Positions 7,342 through 15,137 of a stretch of DNA of 53,247 bases are shown here, in pieces (within the stretch, counting starts at the first letter, position 1; each line of letters opens with the position of its first letter). Under the pieces are notes generated by a model. The model was not told the origin of the DNA and ran no database searches. It saw only the letters and a program-made list of their open reading frames with translations. The position numbers and the translations under genes were made by a program. Source of the DNA: Meiothermus rufus DSM 22234 (GTDB lineage: Bacteria; Deinococcota; Deinococci; Deinococcales; Thermaceae); the NCBI RefSeq assembly GCF_000423425.1, contig NZ_AUHY01000015.1, positions 1-53,247 on the forward strand, read 5' to 3'.

Positions 7342-9440
7342 TGACCCACCACTTCCCAGACGCCGCGGTTAAGCTGGGCCTGCTGCCCACCGGGGAGGCG
7401 GGGCCGCAGACGGGCATCGTGGTAGATGTCCAGCTTGACCGGAGCCAGCACCCCGGTATCAGCAGCTACCAGGGCCCCGCGCAAATCCCAACGGCCCTCC
7501 AGGTTGTAGCCGCGCCCGTTTTGAATCACGCTGAAGATGGCGTTGGCCGAGTACAAAAGCCCGTCGGTGCGGAAGGCTCCAGCGGGACGGGTGCGAGCAC
7601 TGGCGTTCCAAAGGCGTTTGAGCGTGGCGTTGTCGAAGACGCTCGAGGTCAGGGCGTAGCGCGGCATGGTTTGGAGGAAGGCCACCTGGGCTTCGGTAAG
7701 CGCTACACTGCCCAGGGAGGTTTCGCCGTTGCAGGTGTGCACTCGGGCCCCTGCGGTAAGGGTTTGGTAGGTGTTGTAGTTGGCGGGGTCGTGGTTGCAG
7801 CCCTCGGCAAAGTAGACTTGATCCTCGCCGTAAGTGTAAAAGCGGGGACGGTAGCTACTGTCGCGCAGCCAGCGCTGTAGCTCGCTGCGGTTGAAGTTGG
7901 TGACCTCGGTGAGGGCCAGGTTGGGCCGGTACAGGGGGCTCTCCTGCCAATCCACTCTGGCCCCGCTACCGCAGCCCGGCTGCTGGGGGTTTTCGCGGCA
8001 GAGGCTCAGGGGAAGTTGCAGGCGGTTTGCTTCCAGCAGGTTGAGGTTTTCTGCTTGGAAAGTGTCGATGCTAAGGAAGTCGCCCATCAGCATGTTGCCT
8101 CCCGCGATCAGATTGAGCTGGGGCAGGCGGCTGGGATCGCGGTAGTCGCAGGGCTGGAGGCTATTGTCCTGGCCGCAGTCGTAGACCAAATCGCCCAGGA
8201 TGTACACGTTGCCCCGGGCCAGGATGGTGCCGTTGCCGCGCGCACGCCCCCGAATGACCACATCGCCGTTGATGAAGACCGTGCCGGAGAGGGTGATGGG
8301 GGTGGTGCTGCCGTCGATGATGACGTGGCTGGGGTTGAGGCCTAGGGTCCGGGAGTCCAGGGTCTGCACCCCGCCGCTGGGCCAGTCGGGGCGGGTGGGG
8401 TTGACCAGGATGGCCGCCCTAAGGTTACCCGCGCGGTAGCTTGCATTGCCGTTTTCCAGGCTCGAGCGCACCTCCGCCAGCCACTCTTCGTCGTCGATGA
8501 GGCGGTTGCCGTTGGCGTCGGGAATGGGTAAGGGGAAGTGGTCGGGCAGTTCGCCGTCGGGGAAACGGTTGCCAAAGGCGGCCAGGTCGTTGCGGGTGGG
8601 GTAGTTGTAGTAGAGGTTCTGTGGGGTGGCGCAGTGGCTGGGGGTGGCGCAGTCGGCGGGGGTGGGCCTTTGCCGCGTGGTAGAGCGAATGCGGGTCTGG
8701 CCGGGTTCCAGGGTGGTGAAGTACTGGCTCGAGGGCTCGAGGCGGCCACTGTACTGCTGGCGGACGGTACCCCGGGTGAGCAAGGCCCCGTGCACGGTAC
8801 CCGCCTCTTGGTTGTCTCGCATGACCAGGCTTTCCAGCACCCCTACCTTCACCCGGCGCCACCAGGTGCTGGGGTCGTTGGGGTTGGGTTCGCCCCGCAG
8901 CGCATCCAGACTGCGTACCTCGAGGTGGCAGAAGATGCAGTCGGCCTTGTTGGTTAGGAAGGGGAAATCGAAGGGAAAAGGAGCCTGGGCGACTTGGAAT
9001 ATCTGACGTAGCCGGCGGGTGGTGCCGTCGGGTAGGGTGCCGGTGGAGATCACCGTGAGCTGAACAATAGGTTCGCCCGAAGGGCTAGAGGTATCGTTGC
9101 GCGAGACCTGCACCACGAAGCGGCTACCATCGCTTAGTGCCTGGGGTGAGCCGAACAGGTTTGGCAAAGTGGCGCGGTTAGGTAGCCCTATGCGATCCAG
9201 GGCCTGCTGGTAGGCTACCACGCTAGGGGAGCTGGCCTCGGCTAAAACTTGGTGCCATAACCGGGCTACCGCCCGCTCGAGGCCAGCCTCGGCGGCGAAT
9301 TGGGCCTGCGAGGTGCGCAGGGCGTCTTGGGCGTTGCGCCGGTTGGAAAGGGAGGTCAGCATCGAGACGCTGACCAGGATAATCACGATAAACAGGAATA
9401 CCAGGGTTGAAACTAAGGTAACCCCCTTACGGCTTCGCAT
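7338..9440 (-). CDS. PilX/ComZ-like large pilus protein with CXXCH motif
   Basis: This 700-residue protein has a prepilin-like N terminus (MRSRKG, then VTLVSTLVFLFIVIILVS) lacking Glu5, followed by RTSQAQFAAEAGLERAVARL, a PilX N-terminal pattern. Residues 168-172 are CIFCH, a CXXCH c-type heme-binding motif, in a segment (FPFLTNKADC) that aligns with ALFTNR of the ComZ-like protein at 10183. Later parts are Gly/Asn-rich beta repeats (INGDVVIRGRARGNGTILAR) of a solenoid type. It is likely an exported tip or minor pilus component. The start at 9440 is supported by GGGGGG just upstream; an earlier in-frame ATG at 9482 lacks this. It is the first gene of the lower pilin operon. Confidence 0.75.
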   Translation of the reverse strand: MRSRKGVTLVSTLVFLFIVIILVSVSMLTSLSNRRNAQDALRTSQAQFAAEAGLERAVARLWHQVLAEASSPSVVAYQQALDRIGLPNRATLPNLFGSPQALSDGSRFVVQVSRNDTSSPSGEPIVQLTVISTGTLPDGTTRRLRQIFQVAQAPFPFDFPFLTNKADCIFCHLEVRSLDALRGEPNPNDPSTWWRRVKVGVLESLVMRDNQEAGTVHGALLTRGTVRQQYSGRLEPSSQYFTTLEPGQTRIRSTTRQRPTPADCATPSHCATPQNLYYNYPTRNDLAAFGNRFPDGELPDHFPLPIPDANGNRLIDDEEWLAEVRSSLENGNASYRAGNLRAAILVNPTRPDWPSGGVQTLDSRTLGLNPSHVIIDGSTTPITLSGTVFINGDVVIRGRARGNGTILARGNVYILGDLVYDCGQDNSLQPCDYRDPSRLPQLNLIAGGNMLMGDFLSIDTFQAENLNLLEANRLQLPLSLCRENPQQPGCGSGARVDWQESPLYRPNLALTEVTNFNRSELQRWLRDSSYRPRFYTYGEDQVYFAEGCNHDPANYNTYQTLTAGARVHTCNGETSLGSVALTEAQVAFLQTMPRYALTSSVFDNATLKRLWNASARTRPAGAFRTDGLLYSANAIFSVIQNGRGYNLEGRWDLRGALVAADTGVLAPVKLDIYHDARLRPRLPGGQQAQLNRGVWEVVGQ

Positions 9441-9495
9441 CGAATCCCCCCGTTGCAGTAAACCTTTGGTAATGGTCTGCAATTACCTAGATTGT

Positions 9496-9517
9496 AACAC
9501 CCCCTATTTAGGGGGTA
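9496..9517 (-). promoter_or_regulatory. C5/G5 inverted repeat upstream of lower pilin operon
   Basis: AACACCCCCT, five bases, then GGGGGTA. A near-identical element lies at 13943-13962, upstream of the other pilin operon. It could be the terminator of the response regulator gene ending at 9537, or a shared regulatory site. Confidence 0.45.
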
Positions 9518-9536
9518 CAGGGGGTCCAGGCTGGGT

Positions 9537-10118
9537 TTAGCGCAATAGACCCAAGCTGCGGGCCCGCTCGAGGGCCTCCACCCGGTTGCGCACCCCAAGC
9601 TTTTCATACAGCCGCACTAGGTGGTCTTTGACGGTTTCGGGCGATAGACCCAGGTTGCGGGCGATCTCTTTGCTGGAAAGCCCCTGGGCCATCTGCTGGA
9701 GCACCTCCTGCTCGCGCATTGTGAGGCGGGGCAGCTCTGGGGCCCGCAGGCGGGGTTCCAAACCCTGGCTGAGGCGCCGCAGGCGTTCGGCCAGGGCCTC
9801 GGGAGGCAGTTCCTTCGACCAGTAGGCGTCGGCTCCGGCGTAGGCGGCTTGCTGGATCAAGACCGGCTCGTTGAAGGTGGTCAGCAGGACGACAAGCCCC
9901 AAGTAGCGTTTTTCCCGCAGCAGGCGGGCGGCGGTAATCCCATCCATCTGCGGCATGCGCACGTCCAGCACCACCGCATCTGGCAAGTGCGCTAGGCACA
10001 GGCTTAGGGCTTCCTGGCCGTCGTTGGCCTCGCCCACCACAACAAAGCCCTCGCGCTCGAGGGCTAAGCGCAGCCCCATGCGGAACAGGGGGTGGTCGTC
10101 GGCGATGATTAGGCGCAT
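9537..10118 (-). CDS. NarL/FixJ-family response regulator
   Basis: This 193-residue protein has a receiver domain (about 1-120) with acidic pocket residues in IIADDHP, phosphoacceptor Asp52 in VVLDVRMP and KELPPEAL with the conserved Lys region. A LuxR-type helix-turn-helix follows (about 131-185: LTMREQEVLQQMAQGLSSKE). It is a DNA-binding regulator activated by phosphorylation. It lies between two minor pilin operons on the same strand, and a histidine kinase gene lies upstream of the first, so a role in pilus control is a reasonable inference. The ATG is 7 bases after TAGCCT, suggesting a leaderless transcript of its own. Confidence 0.92.
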   Translation of the reverse strand: MRLIIADDHPLFRMGLRLALEREGFVVVGEANDGQEALSLCLAHLPDAVVLDVRMPQMDGITAARLLREKRYLGLVVLLTTFNEPVLIQQAAYAGADAYWSKELPPEALAERLRRLSQGLEPRLRAPELPRLTMREQEVLQQMAQGLSSKEIARNLGLSPETVKDHLVRLYEKLGVRNRVEALERARSLGLLR

Positions 10119-10125
10119 TTCCTAC

Positions 10126-10131
10126 AGGCTA
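10126..10131 (-). promoter_or_regulatory. -10 box (TAGCCT) for response regulator gene
   Basis: TAGCCT is 7 bases before the ATG at 10118. A perfect 26-bp palindrome overlaps the region where the -35 element would sit. Confidence 0.5.
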
Positions 10132-10144
10132 ACACCAAAGCCTA

Positions 10145-10170
10145 CCCTACAAGCCCTAGGGCTTGTAGGG
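10145..10170 (-). terminator. Perfect 26-bp palindrome between ComZ-like and regulator genes
   Basis: CCCTACAAGCCCT is followed directly by its exact complement. It can act as a terminator hairpin for the pilin operon ending at 10183, but no T-run follows. It also covers the expected -35 region of the regulator gene and could be an operator. Confidence 0.5.
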
Positions 10171-10182
10171 TTCTGGGGCAGT

Positions 10183-12090
10183 TTAGTAGACCTGCTCGCG
10201 CTGGCCAAAGCTGAGAGGGGTGGCCACGCTCACCTGCACCACGCCAGTGGTGGGGAAGAACGGCGGGGCCCGGTCTTGCATACGGGGGTCGTAGGTAAAC
10301 TGGCGGGCGTAACCAGCCGTCATCTGTCCGGTCGAGCTGTTGAACTGACCAAAAGCGCCGTAGTAGTACTGGATGATGCCTCCTTGCAAGCGGATGGAGC
10401 CGCGGGGAGAGATGGTGCTATAGTTCTGCACCGTTACCTCACCCCTCGAGGTCATCAACACCCCATGTACCGTCAGGTCTTGCAAAGAGGTGTTGGTACC
10501 GTTGCCCAGCAGGATGTCGCCATCCTGGCTGTAGACCCCCAGGATGTTGTCGGCGGAGAGGTTGTTGCAGGTGGGCCGGGTCACGGTGCTGCCGCTGCGG
10601 GCAAGGGTTCCCGTGCAGGCCGGGCTTTGGTACTTAAGGTCGCCCTGAATTTGGATGTTGCGTCCACTCCCCGCATTGGCCACGGTGATCTGGGCAAAGC
10701 TGGCCAGGGCCGGGGGAGCGGTGTTGGGGTTGTTGCTATCCGAGCGGGCCGGGCCGGTGAGGTTGCTGATGCTACCTTCGGCGAAGATCACCCCGTTGAA
10801 GCTGGGGCGCTCCACCATCCAGGTGCTACCCTGCTGCCGGTACAGCACCCCATCGGGGCCGTAGCGGTAGAGAAAGCGGTCGCTCCCGCTGCAGGCCGCC
10901 GTGCGGCAGACCTCGATGTACTGGTAGCTCGAGGTCGCAGGGGTGCAGACCCCAGAGCTGTTGCAGGTGGGACGGTTCCCGCTGGCGTCAGCAGCGTAAA
11001 GGGTCAGCCGCACCACGTTGAAGTTGAGGTAGAGCCCACCCACTATGGCTGCACCGCGCTGGTTCTGGGCGTTTTCTGGCATGGGGATAAAGGCTTCCTG
11101 CCAGTTGACCTTGGGGTTTCCATCGAAAACTGGAGCATGGGTGATGCCCCCGCTGGTCCAGGAAGGGGCATTGGGGTTGGCCATCTGGGAGGGAGAAAGG
11201 AAGGTGGTGCTGTTACCCGAGCCAAAGTGCGCTCCGGGGCTGATTTCCCCGCTGCAGCTACTGGCCCCTGCGTTGCTGCAGCCGGCGCTGGTTACGTAGC
11301 CGCCAAACCAGGGGTTGAAGGAGAAGCGAAAGCGTTCGTTGGTGTGCACCGGCCCATCGAACAGGGTGCTGGCAGTGAACCAGACCCCGGTATTGGAGCG
11401 GGTGCGGTGCCGATTGGTAAACAGGGCATAGCGGGCAAAGCTACCGTTGGTCAGGAGAAAGCGGTACTCGCCCTGCACCAGCACGTTGCGCTGGTAGGGG
11501 GTGCCAGGCGAGGCGGTGACCACCATCACGTATGGCAGGGCGTAGCCCTGCACCTGGCGGGTGAGGGGGGTGGCGGGGTTGTTGTCGTTGTCCACCACAT
11601 AGCCCGAAGGAAGCTGGGCGGCACTGGGGAAAGGCTGGCCACAGGCTGGGCTGGTGGTGAAGTGGATGCGTACCTGCACGGTAGCGCCAGAGCCATCTGG
11701 GGCAAAATTTTGGCTGCAGATCATGCTGTTGACACTGGTCTGCAGGTTGGCGGCCAGAGTGGCCAAGCGGCTCGCCACGGTGGCTGCGTTGGGCAGGGTA
11801 CCGTTGCCGCCGTAATACCATATGTCGCTGGTATTAATGCCGCCCATGCTGGGGTTGGCCGAGCGCACGATGGCTTCCAGGCTGGCCCGCACGTCGTTTG
11901 AGAGCAAGGCCGAGGCAGCCACCGCCCCACCGCGGGCCAGGTTGATGGCCTGGGCCATGGCGCTGTTGTCCCGGCTGGTGCGCAGGTCGTTCATGGTGCG
12001 GGTAAAGATGAGGCCGCTGACTACGCTTAGCAGCAAAATGACGGTTAGGGCCACCACGATGGCGATGCCCTGGGGCTTCATGGATTGCAT
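10183..12090 (-). CDS. ComZ-like DUF4900 pilus-associated protein
   Basis: This 635-residue protein has a prepilin-like N terminus (MQSMKPQG, then IAIVVALTVILLLSVVSG) without Glu5. The segment FARYALFTNRHRT, then WFTASTLFDGPVHTNERFRF, is characteristic of DUF4900 proteins of Thermus and Deinococcus. The order pilA1-, pilA2-, pilA3-like and then this gene equals that of Thermus thermophilus, where ComZ is a DNA-uptake factor at the pilus tip. It has several Cys residues in the soluble domain but no CXXCH. The start has GGTGG 7 bases upstream and overlaps the previous gene by 13 bases. A role in transformation is inferred from synteny. Confidence 0.75.
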   Translation of the reverse strand: MQSMKPQGIAIVVALTVILLLSVVSGLIFTRTMNDLRTSRDNSAMAQAINLARGGAVAASALLSNDVRASLEAIVRSANPSMGGINTSDIWYYGGNGTLPNAATVASRLATLAANLQTSVNSMICSQNFAPDGSGATVQVRIHFTTSPACGQPFPSAAQLPSGYVVDNDNNPATPLTRQVQGYALPYVMVVTASPGTPYQRNVLVQGEYRFLLTNGSFARYALFTNRHRTRSNTGVWFTASTLFDGPVHTNERFRFSFNPWFGGYVTSAGCSNAGASSCSGEISPGAHFGSGNSTTFLSPSQMANPNAPSWTSGGITHAPVFDGNPKVNWQEAFIPMPENAQNQRGAAIVGGLYLNFNVVRLTLYAADASGNRPTCNSSGVCTPATSSYQYIEVCRTAACSGSDRFLYRYGPDGVLYRQQGSTWMVERPSFNGVIFAEGSISNLTGPARSDSNNPNTAPPALASFAQITVANAGSGRNIQIQGDLKYQSPACTGTLARSGSTVTRPTCNNLSADNILGVYSQDGDILLGNGTNTSLQDLTVHGVLMTSRGEVTVQNYSTISPRGSIRLQGGIIQYYYGAFGQFNSSTGQMTAGYARQFTYDPRMQDRAPPFFPTTGVVQVSVATPLSFGQREQVY

Positions 12091-12944
12091 AGGTTCACCA
12101 CCTTTGCTTGGTAGTAGAGGGTGTTAATCATGTCTACCTGGCCGGTATAGGTGCGCTCCACGTTGCGCCCCTGCAGGGGAACCTGGGTGCCCAGGGTAAA
12201 CTGCACCCGCCGCAGGGAAAACTCTGCTCCCCCACTGGTGAAGTAGGGCTGTACCCGCCCGCCGACCAGATAGCCCGTGGGGTTGCGCTCCTCGCTGATG
12301 GCGCTGCTGGTGCGCCGCTGGTAGACATAATCGATGCGAAAGTTGCTTATATCGAAGGCTACATCGGTAGGGGCGGTATCGCCCTGCACCCGGTAGATTA
12401 GCTTTCGGTTGGCCGCATCGTAACTGTAGCCCATCAGGTTGACCACCGCGGCCAGGGTTTCGGAGGTGGCGCTGACGGGCAGGTTGTTACAGGTGGTGGT
12501 GAGGCCAAACAGGTTGAGGCCGCTGGGTACAGGCAGGCTGCTGGTGCGGGTGATGACCGCGTTGCCGTTGCCATCCACCACCACCAGCCGGCTGCCTACG
12601 GGAACCTCGGTAGCGAGGGTGGCAGAGTTGCTTACCAGGGTAAGGGCGCTCCCCGCTACGGCACTCACCGAGTACCCAGCGCCACCGGCCACCTGGGCAA
12701 AGGAGATGCTGGTGGGGCTGGTGTCAAAGGGCGTGTGGGTCACGATGGCAAAAGCTGCGGTGCGCAAGTCCTGGCTCAGCACCTCCAGCACCCGCCGGGC
12801 TTTGTTTTGGGCCGCACTGATGGCCTCGTTGGACTGGTTGAGCTGGAGACCCTGGATGCTGGTGTTAAAGGCAAAGGCCATCACAATGACCAGCACCGCC
12901 AGGGCCAGCAGAAGCTCGAGGATGGTCAAACCTTGAGAACGCAC
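12078..12944 (-). CDS. PilW-like minor pilin, PilA3-type (upper operon)
   Basis: This 288-residue prepilin starts at a GTG preceded by AGGGGAGG (leader VRSQG), then LTILE with Glu5 and a hydrophobic helix (LLLALAVLVIVMAFAFN). Size and the QDLRTAAF segment fit the PilW group; position matches pilA3 of Thermus thermophilus. A longer in-frame reading back to 13028 would run into the preceding gene and lacks a leader peptide. It is the third gene of the upper pilin operon. Confidence 0.8.
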   Translation of the reverse strand: MRSQGLTILELLLALAVLVIVMAFAFNTSIQGLQLNQSNEAISAAQNKARRVLEVLSQDLRTAAFAIVTHTPFDTSPTSISFAQVAGGAGYSVSAVAGSALTLVSNSATLATEVPVGSRLVVVDGNGNAVITRTSSLPVPSGLNLFGLTTTCNNLPVSATSETLAAVVNLMGYSYDAANRKLIYRVQGDTAPTDVAFDISNFRIDYVYQRRTSSAISEERNPTGYLVGGRVQPYFTSGGAEFSLRRVQFTLGTQVPLQGRNVERTYTGQVDMINTLYYQAKVVNLCNP

Positions 12945-12955
12945 AGAAACCTCCC

Positions 12956-13432
12956 CTAGTTGATGTTGGTCACGATTTCGCTGCCGGCTGCGGCGGGTGA
13001 GGGGCCAATGATGCTCTGGCGCACGCACTGCTCGCCTTCGGGGCTTTGCCAGCAGACCTCGATGCGGTACTGGTGAATCTGCCAGCCGCTACCTGCCCAG
13101 GAGGGGGTACCCTGGTTGGCGATGCGGGCGCGGTAAAGGTTGATGTTGCCGAACTGCTGTTCGGCAGTGAGGCTGGCAAAGCCAGTGCTGGGGTTGCTGA
13201 GCTGGCCATAGCCCCACTCGAGGCTGCCGCCCACCGCGGGCAGGGCCCGGTCGTCGGCCTCGAGGATTTGCCGGCCCAAGAATATGCCAAGCTGGTTGGC
13301 CTGAGCCCGACCTCCCACCACGCTGGTCTGGCGCATGTTGCCCACCAGCAGGGTGGTAAACAACCCCAGTACGATGGCCAGGGCCCCTGCTGCCACAATC
13401 ACCTCGATAAAGGTCAGACCCCGGTTTCTCAT
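12956..13432 (-). CDS. PilV-like minor pilin, PilA2-type (upper operon)
   Basis: This 158-residue prepilin has the leader MRNRG, mature LTFIE with Glu5 and a hydrophobic helix (VIVAAGALAIVLGLFTTLLV). Order and length match the PilV/PilA2 position. Two Cys residues near the C terminus (EVCWQSPEGEQC) could form a disulfide in the exported domain. It overlaps the preceding gene by 4 bases. Confidence 0.8.
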   Translation of the reverse strand: MRNRGLTFIEVIVAAGALAIVLGLFTTLLVGNMRQTSVVGGRAQANQLGIFLGRQILEADDRALPAVGGSLEWGYGQLSNPSTGFASLTAEQQFGNINLYRARIANQGTPSWAGSGWQIHQYRIEVCWQSPEGEQCVRQSIIGPSPAAAGSEIVTNIN

Positions 13433-13908
13433 TGCCGGCGCACCTCCCCGATGAGGGTAGCTGTAAGGGTGTGGGTTCGCCCGTTGGCCGAGATGGTGAA
13501 CTGGCGGTTGGCTGGGAAGCTACTGGAGAAGTTGACCTTGCCCGGCGAGGTGAAGGTGGCCAGGGTTCCTTCGCTCAGGCTACAGGTGACCCCGCTGGGC
13601 AGGGTTACGCTGCGCAGTACGCTGCCATCGACCTGGGACTCTACCCGCAGGGTGTTTCCGCTGCGCACTAGCAGGAAGTTGGTGCCGCCCCGGCTGGCCG
13701 CTGCGGTGGCCCCCTGCCAGAAGAGCTGGCGAATCTGATCCACGGCAGCCGCAGCCTGCTGGCGCTGGCCCAGGGTGCGGAACTGGGCGATGCCGATCCC
13801 GGCTGCTACCCCCAGAATGGCCATCACAATCAGGAGCTCGAGCAGGGTGAACCCCAGGGGCCGCCCCGTTGATGGATGGGTTTTCTTTAACTCTAGCCCT
13901 TCAGACAT
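13429..13908 (-). CDS. GspH/FimT-like pseudopilin, PilA1-type (upper operon)
   Basis: This 159-residue prepilin has an unusually long leader (MSEGLELKKTHPSTGRPLG) before FTLLE, with Glu5 and the helix LLIVMAILGVAAGIGIAQF. It is the first gene of the upper minor pilin operon. The start is uncertain: the ATG at 13908 follows AGGCGG closely, and an in-frame GTG at 13947 exists. The FTLLELLIV pattern and the size fit GspH/FimT or PilA1-type proteins. Confidence 0.78.
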   Translation of the reverse strand: MSEGLELKKTHPSTGRPLGFTLLELLIVMAILGVAAGIGIAQFRTLGQRQQAAAAVDQIRQLFWQGATAAASRGGTNFLLVRSGNTLRVESQVDGSVLRSVTLPSGVTCSLSEGTLATFTSPGKVNFSSSFPANRQFTISANGRTHTLTATLIGEVRRQ

Positions 13909-13942
13909 ACCGCCTTTAGTTTGGGGAAAGCAGGCTGAGTCG

Positions 13943-13962
13943 AACACCCCCTGTTGGGGGTT
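13943..13962 (-). promoter_or_regulatory. C5/G5 inverted repeat upstream of upper pilin operon
   Basis: AACACCCCCT, three bases, then GGGGGTT. It shares its first ten bases with the element at 9496-9517 and lies at the matching place ahead of a pilin operon. Confidence 0.45.
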
Positions 13963-14061
13963 AGGGCGTTACATAGATATGGTTACTTGCATTATGCCAA
14001 GAGGATGTTTGCGCGTGTGGGGGCGGGTTTGGTGGTTATTGATATGTCTGGCTGGGGTGGG

Positions 14062-15057
14062 TCAAATCTCACACAGCCACAGCCTGAGCCGGGTGCCCTG
14101 CCCCGAGGAGGCCAGGTTTTCCAGCCGTCCTCCGTGTACCTCGGCCACCCGGCGGGCCACGTACAGCCCCAGCCCGGCGCTGCCGGCCCGCACCCCCCGC
14201 AGGCGTTGGCTGCGGAAGGGCTGGGAGAGGGTTTCCAGGCTATCGGGCAGGCCGGGGCCATCGTCCTCGACCTCGAGCCAGCCCTCTCCCGCCCGCAGCA
14301 CCACCCGGCTTCGGGCATGGCGCAGGGCATTTTCCACCAGGTTGGCCACGGCCCGCTCGAGCAAAAGCCGCTCGGCCCGGGCTTGCCCGGCCCCTTCAAT
14401 CTCCAGCCAGAGGCCGCGCTTTTGCGCCTGCTGGGCGTAGCGCAGGCGAAAATCCTCCAGAACGGAGCGCAGGTTGAGGTTTTCCGGCTGGATGCGCTGG
14501 GCCTCGAGGTGGCTGGCGGTGAGCAGGTTTTCCACCAGCTGATAGCTCCGGTTCAGTTCTTCCTGCAGGGTACGCAACATCTCCTTGCGCTTTTCCGGCC
14601 CGATTTTGTCGGCTTCCTCCAGGTATTCCAGCGCCCGCAGGCTGGCCAGCAGGGGGGTTTTGAGGTCGTGGGTCAGGGCGGCGTAAGTGGCCTCGCGGGC
14701 CTCGAGCAGCGCGCGCAGGTGATCCAGCACCTCCTCGAAGCCCTCGCGTAGCTGGGCGATCTCGGCGGGGGGACGCTGTTTGGGGGTAGGGAGGGATAGC
14801 TCGGCCAGGGTGCGGTTGGCTCCGCGTAGGTAATACAGGCTGCGGGTGAGCTCGTCCACCGGCTGGAGCAGGGTGTGGGCTAGCCCATAGCCCACTCCGG
14901 CAGCCACCAGGGCCAGCACCCCCACCCAGGCCAGCAGGAAAAGCGAGGTTTGGGGGGGGCGCTCTGGGTTGGCCATCCAGAAGGTCAGCACGATGACCAG
15001 GTTGGGCACAAAGGCCAGCAGGCCGATGACCCAGGCCAGTTGGTGCTTGAGCGGCAT
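14062..15057 (-). CDS. HisKA-type sensor histidine kinase
   Basis: This 331-residue membrane kinase has two N-terminal membrane helices (about 8-28 and 38-60) with a very short loop between them, a HAMP-like linker, a HisKA domain with His130 in ALTHDLKTPL, and an HATPase domain with N box NLVENALRHA, G1 DDGPGLP and G2 GSAGLGLYVARR. The tiny periplasmic loop argues for sensing within the membrane or by a partner. It lies upstream of the pilin operon on the same strand. The nearest response regulator (9537-10118) is NarL type, which is not the usual partner of HisKA kinases. ATG 6 bases after TAAACT suggests leaderless expression. Confidence 0.92.
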   Translation of the reverse strand: MPLKHQLAWVIGLLAFVPNLVIVLTFWMANPERPPQTSLFLLAWVGVLALVAAGVGYGLAHTLLQPVDELTRSLYYLRGANRTLAELSLPTPKQRPPAEIAQLREGFEEVLDHLRALLEAREATYAALTHDLKTPLLASLRALEYLEEADKIGPEKRKEMLRTLQEELNRSYQLVENLLTASHLEAQRIQPENLNLRSVLEDFRLRYAQQAQKRGLWLEIEGAGQARAERLLLERAVANLVENALRHARSRVVLRAGEGWLEVEDDGPGLPDSLETLSQPFRSQRLRGVRAGSAGLGLYVARRVAEVHGGRLENLASSGQGTRLRLWLCEI

Positions 15058-15063
15058 GGCCTT

Positions 15064-15069
15064 AGTTTA
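15064..15069 (-). promoter_or_regulatory. -10 box (TAAACT) for histidine kinase gene
   Basis: TAAACT is 6 bases before the ATG at 15057, with no ribosome-binding site between. Confidence 0.5.
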
Positions 15070-15137
15070 CGCTTTGCCCCAGCCTGCCAAGACCGTCCTT
15101 GAGCCAGAGGCCCTCTCTGTGTAGCCTGGGGGGTGGT

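Noticed and set aside
9955-11901. 648-codon open frame opposite the ComZ-like gene
   Set aside because: It is antisense to a prepilin-type gene, low in complexity (Gly/Ala/Val), and crosses the regulator gene and its promoter.
7338-13908. Gly/Asn-rich repeats in the large pilus proteins as possible DNA repeats
   Set aside because: The similarity is at protein level (beta repeats); no tandem DNA repeat or CRISPR-like spacing is visible.
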